From Craspedostauros australis (taxonomy: Eukaryota; Bacillariophyta; Bacillariophyceae; Mastogloiales; Achnanthaceae): DNA of 64,000 nucleotides. The stretch is taken from NCBI GenBank assembly GCA_026770025.1, contig JAMXDE010000037.1, forward strand, positions 310,001 to 374,000. The letters are read 5' to 3'. The notes below the pieces were generated by a model. The model saw only the letters and a program-made list of their open reading frames with translations, was not told where the DNA came from and made no database searches. The stretch's first letter is position 1. The number at the start of each line of letters is the position of its first letter. This document shows, in pieces, positions 40,977-53,507 of this stretch. The position numbers and the translations under genes are program-made.

Positions 40977-43900
40977 GCAGAGTGAGGAGAGCGGCCGCAT
41001 CAGCAACAGCAACAGCAAACGATGGATATCGGGTGTCCACTTGAAGTTGCAAGTTCTATTGTTGGAGGCGTGCAAGCAACACAAACCATGGCAAATCGAC
41101 ACGAGCGTGATGGTGAGCGTGAGCAATTCTGCCGGGCCGGCTCTCTGGGGTGTTGAGGGGGTGGGATTTTAGTGCGTGTCCGTGGAGAGGTCGCAGCGCA
41201 ACGCGCAGGACGGTGGTGGTGGAGGTGGCGGCTGATGTTCCCACACGAACAACGAGGACACGAACACGTGCAGAAAGGTCGCAACGGTAAAATGGAATGG
41301 AACAATGCGACGTTTCACCCACACTATCCATTGTTTGCAACGAAGTGAGTGTTCAAAACTCCCCCATGCCTCGTCGCTTCGGTGTTCGAAGAATGTGCTG
41401 GACGGAGCCTGCGTTAAGGAATGGTTCCATTATTCTTCTGCAAGGCAATGTCGTCGGTGTCCGCTGCGCTGGTGTTGACATGCACACTGTGTGCGTTCGT
41501 TCCGAAATAGAGGATGGCGCGAGTGTTGTGTGAAAACGATGCTCTCCCCGCCAGGCTTGCTGCTTGGCTGGCGCTTTCACTGTCGCTGGAAAGAGAAAAG
41601 GGTTGCTCCCAGGGGATCTTCTGTTTGTACTTGTATCTTGCATGACACTCGCATGCGCAGGTGTGTTTGTGGGGGCGTGTTGTTCACAGTTCCACTTGAT
41701 GCGGGATGGAGACGGTTGCAACAAAACCTGGAAATACAATACGATTCAGATTTGGTGCGAATCAGCATTCGCAACGATGGTGAATAACTTCGATGAGGAG
41801 CGGTGGTGAACAGTGATGTTCCTGTCTGACACAGGCAGGCGCTTGGTCGGTGAGCAAAGATACTGACCGCAAAGTCGTATCTGATGCGTGGCAGAGCGAA
41901 GTTCAAGTCGCTCCCAGTACTAAAAAGCAAAGAGAGCCGCAGGGGTGGAGGGTTGGTGAACACATTGGATGCATTGGATGTATTGAATGTGTTGAATGCA
42001 TCGAAGGACCAATGGAGCAGTGAGAGAACGAATGCATCGGTGAGCGAAAAGCATGAAACGATACGTGGATAGATGAGTAGATGGACGGATGGATTGATGC
42101 CTGATGGATAATTTGAACGAGTTAATGAATGGATGGATGATTGGATGATCGGCTGGATAAACTTTTTGGATGGACAGCGAATGGATGGGTGGGGGGGGGG
42201 GAGACAAAATAGAGAAGGAAAGAGATGAATGAATGAATGAATCTGCACGTGTATACGTGCGTGTATGCGCGCGTCCGTACATAGAGAGATGTACGAAAGC
42301 ATGCATGGGCAATGGATCGACCGAATGGATGGATTGATGGATATGTGAGTGGTGGATGAATGGTGAAGCGGACGCACGAGTAGATGGATGAGCGTGTGGG
42401 TGGACGGGTGTGTGCTTTACGTACATGATTGCGTGGGTAGGTGGGCGAAAAATTGGGTGAATGCAATTGAATCGCCTCAAGAAGGATGCTCCTTGGCTTG
42501 ATTGATGATCAAATCTATAATCAATATAATGCTGTTCGTGCTGTTTGGCTTCAGCCTGAAGAAGCGCAAGCATGCTGCCTTCGACTGCTCGATGGTCTGG
42601 CTTTCATTTGAGGCCCAGCGTGCCACTGATCTGTATTGCAGCACATTGTCTCTTGTTCCATCGGAAACGTATGCCGGATTATTGGATGGTCCAGTATCTC
42701 CAACGTTATGGAATGCAAGGATGTGGAATGCAAGACATGCTGACACTTCCAATCAAGCTGGGGGAGGTCCAGATAGAAAAGGGAGCTGGTGCCTTGCGGT
42801 GGCCACACTTGTCCCCTTGACGATTGATCGGGCACGTGGTATCATCCCATCGAGCAAAAAGGCTGCTGCTACGAATTCTGTTCGCGAAGAGAGCAACAGT
42901 GGAAGCTTCAGTTGGTGCAACGCTTCATGTTTGGTTGTGATATTACAAAGATGGATAGGGAAGGCGACAGGAAAGGCGATCGTCAGTCGGTCATCAAAAG
43001 ACGACGTACTGATTGTCGATGGACGTACTTGCAGAGTACACAATCAGCCAGTTTGATGGCGAAGCAAGTACGTGCTGGTATTCAAGCAGGAATTGAGGCA
43101 AACGCGAAAAGTGGCCGTCTCTCTGTCATCTGAATGAAGTGCTCACCCAACCAATGGACTCTTCAACTACTCACCCATGTGCTTTCGATCTCAGTGGCGA
43201 GCCAACGCATCGTCTGGACTCCTTGAATACACGTTGAGCTCCTGCGACTCCTCACAGAGCTGGCCCTCGTGTCCCGCCTTGAGGGCGAAGACGCCACGTT
43301 CTTCGCAACAGCTGACTCGAACCGATCAAGCGTATCGAAGAGAGGTACTCTACCGATGGATGAGTTACGGCGGTGGTCATCTATGCGTGAATCAGGGCGT
43401 CAGATGTATTTGGATCGTTGCTGGAGTGACGGAGCGAAAGGGCAGTCTCCATCAGTCCGCCAGAGTCGTCTCCATCGGTTTGAATATGTAGATCAGTGGG
43501 TGGTTGACGCGGCTCTGTGATCTCACAACTTGTTCTGAGCTGCTTTGCATTTCGTGTCGTCTTGTTGGTTTGTTGGCTTGCTGTCTGACTGTCTTGCTGC
43601 CATGCAGGTATTGTTGAATGTCCTGCCTCACCATGTTGTGAGATGCTACATCATTGTGGAGTGGAGCGGGATTCGGCGTTGGTTATCTGAGGGCTGTCTT
43701 TCTGAGGGGGTATTGCCGTTCGGGAACCACGCGGAATAACAACGCGCTCTTGAAAACCGGTGTTCTGGGTCTTGATATGATCCGCCTGTAGATCATCGTG
43801 GCCGAAGCGCCATTCCTCATCGCTGGGTGGCAGTGTGTCAGTGTGGCAATGTCGACAGCATGACTCTGACCCATCCAAAGCTTCCCTGAGGTTGCCGCGC

Positions 43901-44828
43901 TCCCCTTTTTCTCATCTCCAAGAAAGGCGAAGACTGGGCACCTCGTGAGGAGGAATGAGGCGTCAAAACAGAACACCACAATTCGGATTCGTGGCGAGGC
44001 AAGGGTCCAGCACCAATACTCCATCATCTCTCCGTATCCTGCATTCCGTCGCGTTGCTGCAATTCTGCTGTGTCACATGCCGTTCCTTGTGGAACAGTCG
44101 GACCTACACTCAAGCTACATTCGTGCCTCTGCGGGGTATAGTAGTAGCTGTGGAGAAAAGGGTGTGTCCTCCTGCAATTTAGACATCAGCGGCATGTGGC
44201 TGTGTTTGGGAGGAACCTTGCTCCAATGAATGCCACATATTTTTCGGATGCTCGAGCCTCTCGGAACCCACCGACGAGTAGATCGTCCCAGTACGACTAC
44301 GTCTGCAGTGTTCGTGGTATGAGTCCGACAGTACAAAATTGTACTACCAGCGTGCGGCTCCGTGCTATTTTTCTGCCGCTAGTCTTGTGGAAGAACTCTC
44401 GCCGGACATTCACCGCTTTGTCCTCCTTGGTCGTAATTTTGGCAACAGACACAGCGAATGCCCAGTGTGGACCAAGTGACTTATCTGCGTGTGTCATCTG
44501 TTGTCGTTGTGGTCTGGGATCAAAGAACAACGAACAATCCGATGTTCAACTTGACGCCGTTGTCAGTTTGTCCGTAGATACATAGTGGGTGTGCTGTCGC
44601 CGATCTAATTGTTTTTCATGTTTGTTCGATCTTCGGCCACAAAACTTCCACACACCGACAATAAATGCCAATGTTTGTGTCGCCGACCGACTTTTGCTCC
44701 AGACCGAGCGTTTCAAAAAGTCCAAACCTCGAGTACTACGATAACGACAACGACCGCGTCAACGGCGACAACGGGCACAACAGGGCGCAACGGCAACATC
44801 GGCTACAAAACCAGGCACTCCCACGATC
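40977..44828. other. Gene-poor region, possible decayed coding sequence at 42490-43140
   Basis: No intact gene is seen. At 42490-43140 several overlapping plus frames have protein-like stretches (for example VRAVWLQPEEAQACCLRLL, RIIGWSSISN in one frame and MPDYWMVQYLQRYGMQ in another). The frame changes repeatedly, as in an old pseudogene or element; the family is not recognised. The rest shows only short frames. Confidence 0.4.
42060..42480. repeat. Degenerate GGAT/GAAT tetranucleotide tract
   Basis: About 400 bp built from GGAT, GGATGGAT and GAATGAAT variants (for example 42070-42190 and 42225-42242), with a G homopolymer (42190-42201). It creates spurious long His/Pro/Ser frames on the minus strand. 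Confidence 0.8.
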
Positions 44829-46577
44829 GTGGACACCATGGCTTCACTGACATCATCGCCGACACCAAACCAATTACCACTCACGTCAGAACTCCAGCCG
44901 TCTGGCGCATCAGACGTGTCGTTGCCACCACCAGCATCACCAGCATTACCATCACCACCGTCATCGTCATCGTCATCGAGCTCAGCAGTACCAGCAACAT
45001 GGCTCCGATCGGCGTGGGCGACATTGGAGCGCACTGACAAGACGGTGTCCCGCCGGGTGTTCTTGGCGAAGTGCCCATCATGGGCAGAATACGCCCTGTC
45101 AGTTCCTGGCAACTGGTTTGGTCTGCCTGTGATGGCCTTGCTCGTCCTGCCGTGCTGGTCAGCTGTCCTCTCTGGTTGTGTGGTTGGAAGCAATCCGTTG
45201 GTTTGCATGCTTGACAATGATGCCCAACATCATCAGCGTCAACACGGGTTGTTGTTTTTCGAACCTCCGCCAGTTCGCCCAACTGTGTCTGTGCGTGTTT
45301 GGGGTGCTATGCTTGTCGCGATCACCCTGGCGTTGGCCATCAGCTGGTTCTGGTTCATCACATCCCGCAATTCCCGCAACAAGACCCTGCTCAAGCTGTT
45401 CTACGGCTCCGTTGGTGGGGCGTTGGCCCCCATCATGGGCATCGCCATGCTTTGGGTCTCTCCATTATCGTCCCACTCCAAGCAAACGGGCTACTTCCAG
45501 ATCGCATCTTGGTGCGTTGCTGTGATACCAGCCGCCATCCTCAAGCCTCTCGTCCGACGCACACGCCCTGCAGCATGGATAGCAAGACTGCATGAAGACG
45601 ATAGCCCTTTGGCGTCGGCATCAAGTCAGGTGGGTATTCAGACTCATACACCTGAACATGCAGATACACATGCAGATACACACGCAGATGCAAGCACCAA
45701 CACCAGTACACGTCGTCACGTACATGGCGAGGAAACGCAAGTTTCCGTCTGGCCCAATGAATTCCCTTCCAAGCACCTCTTCAACCTACCAAGACTCTTT
45801 GCCCGAGATGCCAATTCGTCATTCCCATCTGGGGATACATCCGGCGCTATGGGTTTGACGTACGTCCTTCTCTCTGCATGCTGGGCACAACAATGCGGTC
45901 ACTCACCAGAGGCTGCCATGACCTCGTCGGACAACTTTGCTGCGAATGCAGAAACTGACATCAGTGCCGACAACACAGTCATCGACAACACGATCATCGA
46001 CAACATTCAAGTCCATTGGTGGGCCCAGGCCTCGCTTGCGGTCGTCCTCATCGCCCTATCGTGCCTTGGCCGCATGTACTGGTTGGCACACCATGCCATC
46101 GACGCCATCATGGGAGCGGCACTTGCCTTTCCCATGTGCTACGCGTTGGATGAGCTTCTTGTCACGATGACCATGAGGATCCAAATGCCACATAACGCGG
46201 ATTTCGCGGTGGCGAAGCCCCACAAGAGTGAATGGTTCCCAACCTGTCGCGACAGATGTCAGGCATCCGCCCAACAGGCGATGCTTTCGTACATCCTCTT
46301 GGTCACTATCGTCTTGATCACAAGACGTATTGCCAAGCGAAGCATCTTCGGCGCAGGGACTATCCACACGAATGCAAACCCTGACAACAAGACGGCTCCT
46401 GACAAAGCTGATGCTGATTCAACCGTGAACACGCACTCGCCAGCAAACAACGCCACATCCACGTCCACAAGCATCCACGTTGCATCCAACAAGACCGCGA
46501 GCAGTCGAAAACACGAAGACACTACACAGATCGCGTCCGACAACATGAACCCTCCTCTCAAGAGCAAGAACGTGTGA
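44829..46577 (+). CDS. PAP2-superfamily phosphatase, multi-pass membrane, with a PSGD motif
   Basis: A frame of 582 residues; ATG 44838 (ACACCATGG context) may be the start. The N-terminal 70 residues are P/S-rich. Several hydrophobic segments follow (about 100-120, 155-175, 195-215, 225-240). The PAP2/chloroperoxidase active-site motifs are present in order: KPLVRRTRP (about 240-248), SSFPSGDTSGAM (about 333-344) and GRMYWLAHHAIDAIMGA (about 417-433). In the second motif the usual PSGH histidine is Asp; the arginine and histidine of the third are kept. PSGD occurs in some PAP2 members, so the enzyme may still be active. A last membrane span lies at about 475-495 and the tail is N/T/S-rich. 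Likely substrates are lipid phosphates or prenyl diphosphates in an internal membrane (inference). Confidence 0.85.
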   Translation: MDTMASLTSSPTPNQLPLTSELQPSGASDVSLPPPASPALPSPPSSSSSSSSAVPATWLRSAWATLERTDKTVSRRVFLAKCPSWAEYALSVPGNWFGLPVMALLVLPCWSAVLSGCVVGSNPLVCMLDNDAQHHQRQHGLLFFEPPPVRPTVSVRVWGAMLVAITLALAISWFWFITSRNSRNKTLLKLFYGSVGGALAPIMGIAMLWVSPLSSHSKQTGYFQIASWCVAVIPAAILKPLVRRTRPAAWIARLHEDDSPLASASSQVGIQTHTPEHADTHADTHADASTNTSTRRHVHGEETQVSVWPNEFPSKHLFNLPRLFARDANSSFPSGDTSGAMGLTYVLLSACWAQQCGHSPEAAMTSSDNFAANAETDISADNTVIDNTIIDNIQVHWWAQASLAVVLIALSCLGRMYWLAHHAIDAIMGAALAFPMCYALDELLVTMTMRIQMPHNADFAVAKPHKSEWFPTCRDRCQASAQQAMLSYILLVTIVLITRRIAKRSIFGAGTIHTNANPDNKTAPDKADADSTVNTHSPANNATSTSTSIHVASNKTASSRKHEDTTQIASDNMNPPLKSKNV

Positions 46578-48151
46578 TGTGATGCCAACAAGTACCCAAC
46601 CACACGCAAAACCACTCAGATTCAACTGCGCTCTAGACCACAGTCACTGCCACTCCTGCATCCCAGGTGGGACCTACTCGTATTCTACATGCCATTTATA
46701 CTCGGAGTGCACATTCGAGATGTAGCTCGCTGCCAGTACCTTCAGCCCTGACTCAAGCAAAGTGAAAGCAAGTCGTCCACCGTCGACGCATTGGTGGGAA
46801 CCAAAGGCGCTTCTATACACGTACGAGTACGAACACCATGGATTGTTCTCTTCCGGTTCTGCAAGAACACGGCGAACCCAAGCAAGATGAATCAAGCCGG
46901 ATCTTGTCAGAACGCGTGAAAATGGGTCCCAGTCTGACGCAACTCTCCAAGAATCTAATCAGACCATGATGCCATGGCAGGAACGTGTTCAGCTCTTCTA
47001 GCACGTTGCTCGTGGCATCTTGCTGGTGACGATCGCAGCAAGTTGTGTGAGAGTATCTAGAACTCTATGATGTCATGCATGATGCCATGCGTGCGAGCTG
47101 CATCCACATGACGAACCAAGCCCAGCAAGACTGAACTCACTCAAATCTCAAGTCTCGATCCGAAATGCAACTACCACCACCGTTGTCACTGTCCCTTTCC
47201 ATTCATCACCAGATGCACAACGTAGCAAGGATCGTCAAGGCCGTGCTGCTGCATCAGAGAACGATACCAACCTTATATCGCACAGAACTGAAGGGGACTG
47301 GAAGCGAGTGGCGAGGACCTTGAGCGGCACCTGGCAATGGTGTCGGAGCAGACACAAAACAACAGGAACATTCAATGCGCATCCTGAATTGTGATCCAGA
47401 GGAGCGTATGGGTCACAAGACACCAAAAGGCGCTGCAATACAAGACATGCCAGTATGTGAAGCGACAAGAATGAATGCAAACACATCCAAATGCGATTCC
47501 ATTTGCTTGAAGCATGAGACAAGAAGCACATGCGTCTGCACATCCGTGCACAATGCGACGATTCGCTCACTCAAATGAGGTACATGCGTCTCCATTCCGC
47601 CAAGCAACATCATCTCAACAAAGTCCGACGTGAATTTGCTTGGTGAGGCTTACTATATGGTGGTGGTGGTGGTGGTGGTGGTGGTGAGGCTTGAAGGCAA
47701 CAGCGATGCATGGTGGGGTGTACGAGTACGCCGCATTCATCAGATGCTCTCAGCACTGTGTGTTCTCTCGGTCGGCGTCGCATCTCAAGCGAACAAGAGC
47801 GACTCCTTTCACCAGGGTTACGTAGCAGTCGCCAATTCCAGATTCTCCTGCGAACACCCATCGTCACAAAACCTTCCATCAAACTACCGCCTCCGAGTGC
47901 ACTATCGATACCAAGAAGAATAAGAATAGAATCATGGTTCTTGCAAGCCCAAACCGGACGAATAAGACTGGTAGTGCTTGGAGCCTACTTGTACTAAGGT
48001 GTAGGAGTATGAAATCAGGCCAGAGTTTGGACGAATCGTTGCGAGGCCAGGTTGAAGTAGAGTGAAGTGGAATGAAACGGAATGGGTCGCAGTCTTCTTT
48101 TCTATCACGAATGGTGCCATGCTCCACTCCGTTCCTGCTCCTGCTCCTACT
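46578..48151. other. Intergenic, no gene seen
   Basis: About 1.6 kb between convergent genes. A GGT/TGG microsatellite lies at 47658-47686. No frame with recognisable features; short frames appear random. Confidence 0.6.
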
Positions 48152-50152
48152 CTATGCAGATTTGATGGCATCAGCGATCGCCGCCTCGGCTGTGGCTTCG
48201 TCCGTCGGTGGGACCAATTCACCAAAGTTGAAGTCTTGCCATGTGATCATCTCGAACAATGTGATGTACCGTCTGGCCAATTCCAAGACCAAATCCCTTG
48301 GGGCATCCGGGATCTCCGCATCCTTGTAGGGATCGCAGTGTTTGCGGAACCAAAGTCTCAAGAATTCCTTGTCGATGTTCTCCGGTTCCATGCCTGCGGC
48401 GATGCGTTCTTGGTAGGAGTTTGCCAACCAGTACCGCGAGGAGTCAGGTGTGTGGACTTCATCGATGAGCAGGATTTCCCCGGTCTCGGCATCCTTGCCG
48501 AACTCGTATTTGGTGTCGACCAAGATGAGGCCGTGGTCGCTGGCGATCTTTTGGCCCAGCGCGAATATCTTCAAGGCTGCGTCGCGGCACACCTGCCAAT
48601 CCTCGGCGGTCATCCATTTCTCCTTGATGATGTCTTCGGCGGAGATTGGACGGTCGTGGTCTTCTTCTTTTGTGGTCGGCGTGATGATGTTGCTGGCCAG
48701 CTTCTGATTCTTCTTCATCCCCTCAGGCAGGGTGTGTCCGCAATACACACGCACACCATCCTGGTAGTTCTTCCAGATCGACGTCGAGGTGGACCCAGTC
48801 ATATACGATCTGTGCAGCAAGAGCGTATAACCAACGGGTGTGCACGTGCGTAGGTGGACATGTGACGTACAGTACAATACATGTAATTGCCCGTGTATGG
48901 TTGCAGTCGCATTCGAACGTTGCGCCACGTGACGGGTGTGTGTAGCAGTGGACCGGAGGTTCCCGATAGCGTAGTACAGCATGACATGACACAGTATGGC
49001 GAGAGTAGGGGGTTGAGCAAGTAGGTGGATCGGATTGGAAGTTGTTGGCGGTGGCGGTGTGAAGCGCAACGGTGTTTCCATCCACAAGAAAGAGAGAAGA
49101 TGTAGATGGTGAGTAATCACATCACATCATTGTGCGTCAAGAAGGTCCAATACAAGCATAGGCTGATCTTGCAGATCGCAGTGACGCGTCTACACACGCT
49201 TTGGAAGGAGGGAGAATAGCAGGCACATCACGCGAACGCTGCTCAGGAGTGCGACCTCAAGTATCGTGCAAAAGGTCGAAGCAAAAGAACGCAGCAGACA
49301 TGTCCCAGGTTGAAGCTGTGCGTACCTGACGACGAATTCGATCGGAAATGGCGTGCATTTCTTGACGATGCTGACGTAGGGGTGGGGCACCGACACGAGG
49401 TGATTCGGGATGATGGACTCGCTCTGTTGGAACCAAAAGGCGCTCGTCAAGTTGAGCACGGCGCCCTTGTAGGGCACCAAAGCAAGCTGCCGATCAAATC
49501 CCGATTGACGGTCTGTCGTGACGAGCGCCAAGAGGTTTGGCTTGGATGGGATCTCGTACCGGTCGCGGACCTTGCCGCGCGCACGATTCGGCAGGCCAAC
49601 TTTGTCCCCGGTGATCACCAACCGCTGGGAGGTGTCGTCGTAGACCTTGGCGATGTTGGTGCTGTACATGACGGATTGTGTTTGCAGCTGAGCGCTTGAC
49701 ACAAGCTCTGCTTGTTTGCGTTCCACGGAGACGCGCTGCAGCGTGGCAACCAAGTCAGGCGCACCGCTGAGGCTGCACATCTTGGCAATCTGCCATGGCC
49801 CTTCATCCGCGCAAGAGCCTTGGTCTGTATCCAAGACGATCAAGGGTGCGGTGGATTCTTTCCGGATGCTGAATGCAAGCGAATCGCAGACAGCGTCCTG
49901 CTTCGTGGTCCGCAGCATGACGAAGATGCATGTCGAACTTGGGGCTGCTGATGCGACCAAGCGCTCCAACGGAGCAGCGACGGATTGGTTGGTGACATTG
50001 GTGACACCGTACGTCTTCAAAAGCACGCTTGCCATGTCATCTGCTGCGCTCTTTGCCTCCGCATCGTTAGGTGGCAGCAGGACAATGATCTTTGGAATGG
50101 AAGCTGTCATGTTTGAACTTCCGGATGTTGCCGTTTCAGTTGCCGACGTCAC
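48152..50152 (-). CDS. purC: SAICAR synthetase (purine synthesis) with degenerate PurE-like N-terminus, two exons
   Basis: Exon 1 is 50152-49326 and exon 2 is 48809-48152, with an intron of 516 bp (48810-49325). Donor is CAG/GTACGC and acceptor GCTGCACAG. Joining gives 494 residues in frame (VVR/SYMTGSTSTS). Residues of about 175-494 are SAICAR synthetase, which joins CAIR and aspartate using ATP: GKVRDRYEI, TDRQSGFDRQLALVPYKGAV, PIEFVVRSYMTGSTSTS, LILVDTKYEFGKD and LLIDEVHTPDSSRYW are all typical and intact. Residues 15-150 resemble an AIR carboxylase (PurE) fold (IIVLLPPNDAEAKSAADDM, then FVMLRTTKQDAVCDSLAFSI). The SAHRTP-type active-site loop is absent, so this part is probably not catalytic. 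A Met at 50110 is an alternative start. No clear targeting peptide. Confidence 0.9.
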
Positions 50153-51166
50153 GATGCTACTGATGCTACGATGCTGCTGGTGTTGCTTCCGTTGCTGTGG
50201 CTGTTCAGTTGCGATATCTCAGGTATCTCTGCTCTCGTGCAATCTGCGATACGAGCGTGATCTTCGAGTTGAGTTGAGATGAGTTGAGTTGAGATGGGGC
50301 TGAGTGGGATGGGGTTGTCTGGCCGGTTGGTTGCGGAAGGCACTTATGGTCGTAGTCCTCTTGATGAATTACGGATTGAAAGCTGAAGCACGATCGAAGG
50401 TTGTTGCGAATACAATACAATACAAGACAATCAAATCAAATCAAATCAACTCTGTCACAGTGGCTGCAACTCTGCGAGATATTGTTGGTCGCTTGTTGGT
50501 CGCCGTTGTTTCCTGTTGAGATGTGATGCAAGATGTGCGATGGTTGGCACCTCTGTTGGTTTGATGTCTTCTGGTTGCTGGTGATGTCTCGTGTCAGATT
50601 TGTTCTGTGGGATCTTGTGGTGGGTTGGTTTGTGTTTTTGTGCGTTCTTTTGTTTGGTGGGAGCAAGACCTCCCGTCGGTTCCACTACAGATGTAATGTA
50701 TGTCGAATAATATGTTGCGAACCAACGCTCGGGAACCAACCGTTCCCTTCGCTGGAATCAATGTGGTCGACAATGACCTGAAACGTGTTTCAAACGTGGA
50801 AGGATAGACGTGATCATCGAATATAGACGTATTGAGGTCGTGTTTCCGAAATCGGGTGACTGCGGAAGGACGCAACCAAGTTCAAGAGTATTGGCAGTAG
50901 TACCAACATGAGACAGACACGAGCACTGCAGCTTCCTTTCGGTATAGATTGGACGCTGGTAGCGATAGAAGACAGGCATCGGCACCACACAAGAAGATCG
51001 CTGACGTGTACTCATGGTATAAACAGTATTGCATGAGCCTATCGATGTTGGAATGTGTAGTAGAATACAATATTTGATGTTGGTACGTAATAATGATATG
51101 TATAGTGTAGACAAACATTGAAGCAACGACGAAGCTTCCCGTGATGTGGATGCCAACATGGGTTGA
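50153..51166. other. Intergenic between tandem minus-strand genes
   Basis: Contains GAGTT/GAGAT pentamers (50266-50297) and ACAAT/CAAAT pentamers (50410-50451) in the probable 5' region of the SAICAR synthetase gene. No gene is seen. Confidence 0.6.
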
Positions 51167-51712
51167 TCAAAACTTGGACGGCGGCAACCCGAGGACGATG
51201 ACGCCGTTGATCAGGGCCAAGATGACACCAACCACAGCGACGCCGGCGCCGACATGGAAGGAGCAGTTCTCGCAGAGATCGGAGGAGAATAGGAAGAAGG
51301 TCATGCCGAGGCATCCCGAGCCGACGATGGACACCACCCCGATCACCTTCATGACGATGGGGTAGTAGGACATGCAGCTCGTGCATATCAACGCGATCAT
51401 GACGATCCCGAGGAGCAGGTTGGCGAAGGCGCCGAATATGCGCGAGGTTTTGTACGGTGCGTCGAGGAATGAATCCACATCATCTCTGCTGTAGAGGATG
51501 CAGGATAGATCCTCCGTGAGGTCCTCGCGTGAGAATGGCCCCAGACCGAACTTGATCTCGTTCCCGCCTCTGCCGACGTCTGAGAAGATGGTATTGCCGC
51601 CATCGAATTCTGCCTGAACGAAGTAGCAGTTCCACGTCGCATTCTGGCTGAGGATGTATGTGATGATCGAAAGTATCATCGTCACGATGCTCATTGGTGA
51701 GTGTGGATACAC
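51167..51712 (-). CDS. Four-helix membrane protein, unrecognised
   Basis: A frame of 181 residues. The internal Met at residue 7 (MSIVTMILSIITYIL) is as likely a start as the first. Hydrophobic segments lie at about 7-21, 93-113, 117-141 and 150-175. A polar loop of about 70 residues sits between the first two, with WNCYFVQAEF, FGLGPFSRED and LSCILYS. The two Cys in this loop could form a disulfide outside the membrane. Topology resembles tetraspan proteins of the claudin/PMP22 type, but no signature is present. A missing upstream exon with more N-terminal sequence is possible. Confidence 0.6.
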   Translation of the reverse strand: MYPHSPMSIVTMILSIITYILSQNATWNCYFVQAEFDGGNTIFSDVGRGGNEIKFGLGPFSREDLTEDLSCILYSRDDVDSFLDAPYKTSRIFGAFANLLLGIVMIALICTSCMSYYPIVMKVIGVVSIVGSGCLGMTFFLFSSDLCENCSFHVGAGVAVVGVILALINGVIVLGLPPSKF

Positions 51713-53507
51713 GCTGTTTGCCCATCATTGGTTGCATTAGTACAGGTCAAAGAACCACGAGGGTCAAGGATGGGCGGTGCCATGCAAGAATCCCGATCAC
51801 GAGTATGAAAGGAGATGGTGAGCTGAGATGTCGGTGCTGTGCTGTGTGTTGGCATTGTTGTTGTTGTTGACATTGGTGTGTTGATGTTGATGTTGGGCTG
51901 CGGCAGCACATGCGGTTGCGCAACACTGAACAAGGTACGATGCGATCAATCAGCTTGGACGAGAAGGAACATAGCATCGTCACTTGCACACTATCGCGCA
52001 AATCGCAGGAGAAAGTGAAGCAACAACAACGATGCTGACGACATGTGCATAGGACGAAGAGCCAGCGAAGGAATGCGGAGTCTCCACCGAACTCACCAAC
52101 ATCCGTGCGAGGTGCAGTCGTTGCGTTTGTCGCTATCGTCGTGTTCATTGTGTTCATCGGGTGGTGATGTCTCCTGTCTCATGGTGATGTGTATGGTTCT
52201 CGTAGTGATGCGGTTGCGAGTGGGCACTTGCGGTATTGTATAGAGCGTAGTGTTCACGAGAGCGCGTGTTTGCTTCGAGGTGATAGCAGATTGTGTTGTG
52301 TGAAGTAGGTGGGTGAAACTGTGGAGCAGTAGAGTTGATCGCTTTTGATGCTATCTCTTTGTGGACGATTTTGTCGATGCCGATGAATCAGTATGCGCTG
52401 TGCTGTGTTGCGCTCTGGTAGCTCGTATAATACGTGTGCAAGTTTGGTCAAGCAAATTGCACCACGGACGGTTGGTGTTGATGCTGGAGAGCGTTGTGGT
52501 TGTTGCGTGATGCTCTGTGTTGTTGATGGCGGAGGAGTCACCTTTTGTGTGTCCGCACCATCACTCGTGGTCAGCACCAAGGCAGACATCTGCAGACGGA
52601 AGAGCAATTTTGGAGGTTCAGAAAATCATTCGCCGCACGCAAGAGGAGAGTTGATGACACGGAGAGGTGGAAGAGCGGTTGACAGGATTGCCCTGAATCA
52701 GTTAATCGCCGCCCTTGTGCCATGCGACCATGCGCTGTTGTCCTCTCTCTGCCTGGTTGTGTGTGTGGGTGGATGAGTGGATCTCTGTTTGGTGTGGGTG
52801 TTCGGTGGTTGGTCTTGGTTTGGGTTGATCCATGACACAAAGAGCAATGGCGGCTGTAACCATAACGGCAATGCGTGAAACGGAGAAGTGGTTGTTCGGT
52901 GATGCCTTCTCCGACAAGGGAACAAGATCTGGCGGTTTGGGACGGGTCATTCCAAATCGTGAAGAAAAGATACCTTTCCATTCGTTGCGACCAGATGTGT
53001 GTCACTAATCGAATCAACGGACCAAAACTTGCAGTCCCATCAAACCGAGATTGAAAGGAACAATCCGGCCCAACGACAATTGGCATCACGGATTTTATAT
53101 ATGTAGAAGACACGTGAATGACATGCATTTGACACGAAGCAAGACGACAAAATGACCCTTGCTGGCAAAAGCGACGATGGCGTCGGAGAAAAGGTCGTTC
53201 GCGGTTGCGCCGCTGTTGTTGGTTTGCGTTCCGCTGTTTCCTTCTCTTCTGCGCCCAAAGAAATGGAGGAGGCGAAAGCGCCAAAAGAACACGGTAACAG
53301 TTCAGCAACAGCGCACAGCAACAAAGCGCGCCAACAGAACAAGAAAAGCACAATCGAGAAAGCAAGGCAATCCTCTTCAGCCAGGAACTCAGGAGCTCAC
53401 CATAGAGCACGACCTAGTCTATACTCCAGCGCACTTGGTACAAGCAACATATTACAGAACACAACAGATAGAGGATCACCGCATCGAATAACAGCCAGGA
53501 GAAGAAG
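51713..53507. other. Intergenic between divergent genes, no gene seen
   Basis: This 1.8-kb space separates the membrane-protein gene (-) from the Spondin_N gene (+) and should contain both promoters. A minus frame of 279 codons (52571-53410) is Cys/Leu/Arg-rich without any fold signal and is not taken as a gene. An AACAAC tract (51856-51872) is present. Confidence 0.55.

Noticed and set aside
41577-42573. Long His/Pro/Ser minus frames over the GGAT tract
   Set aside because: They arise from the tetranucleotide repeat itself.
52571-53410. 279-codon minus frame in the gap before the Spondin_N gene
   Set aside because: Composition is Cys/Arg/Leu-rich without any ordered segment; probably chance.
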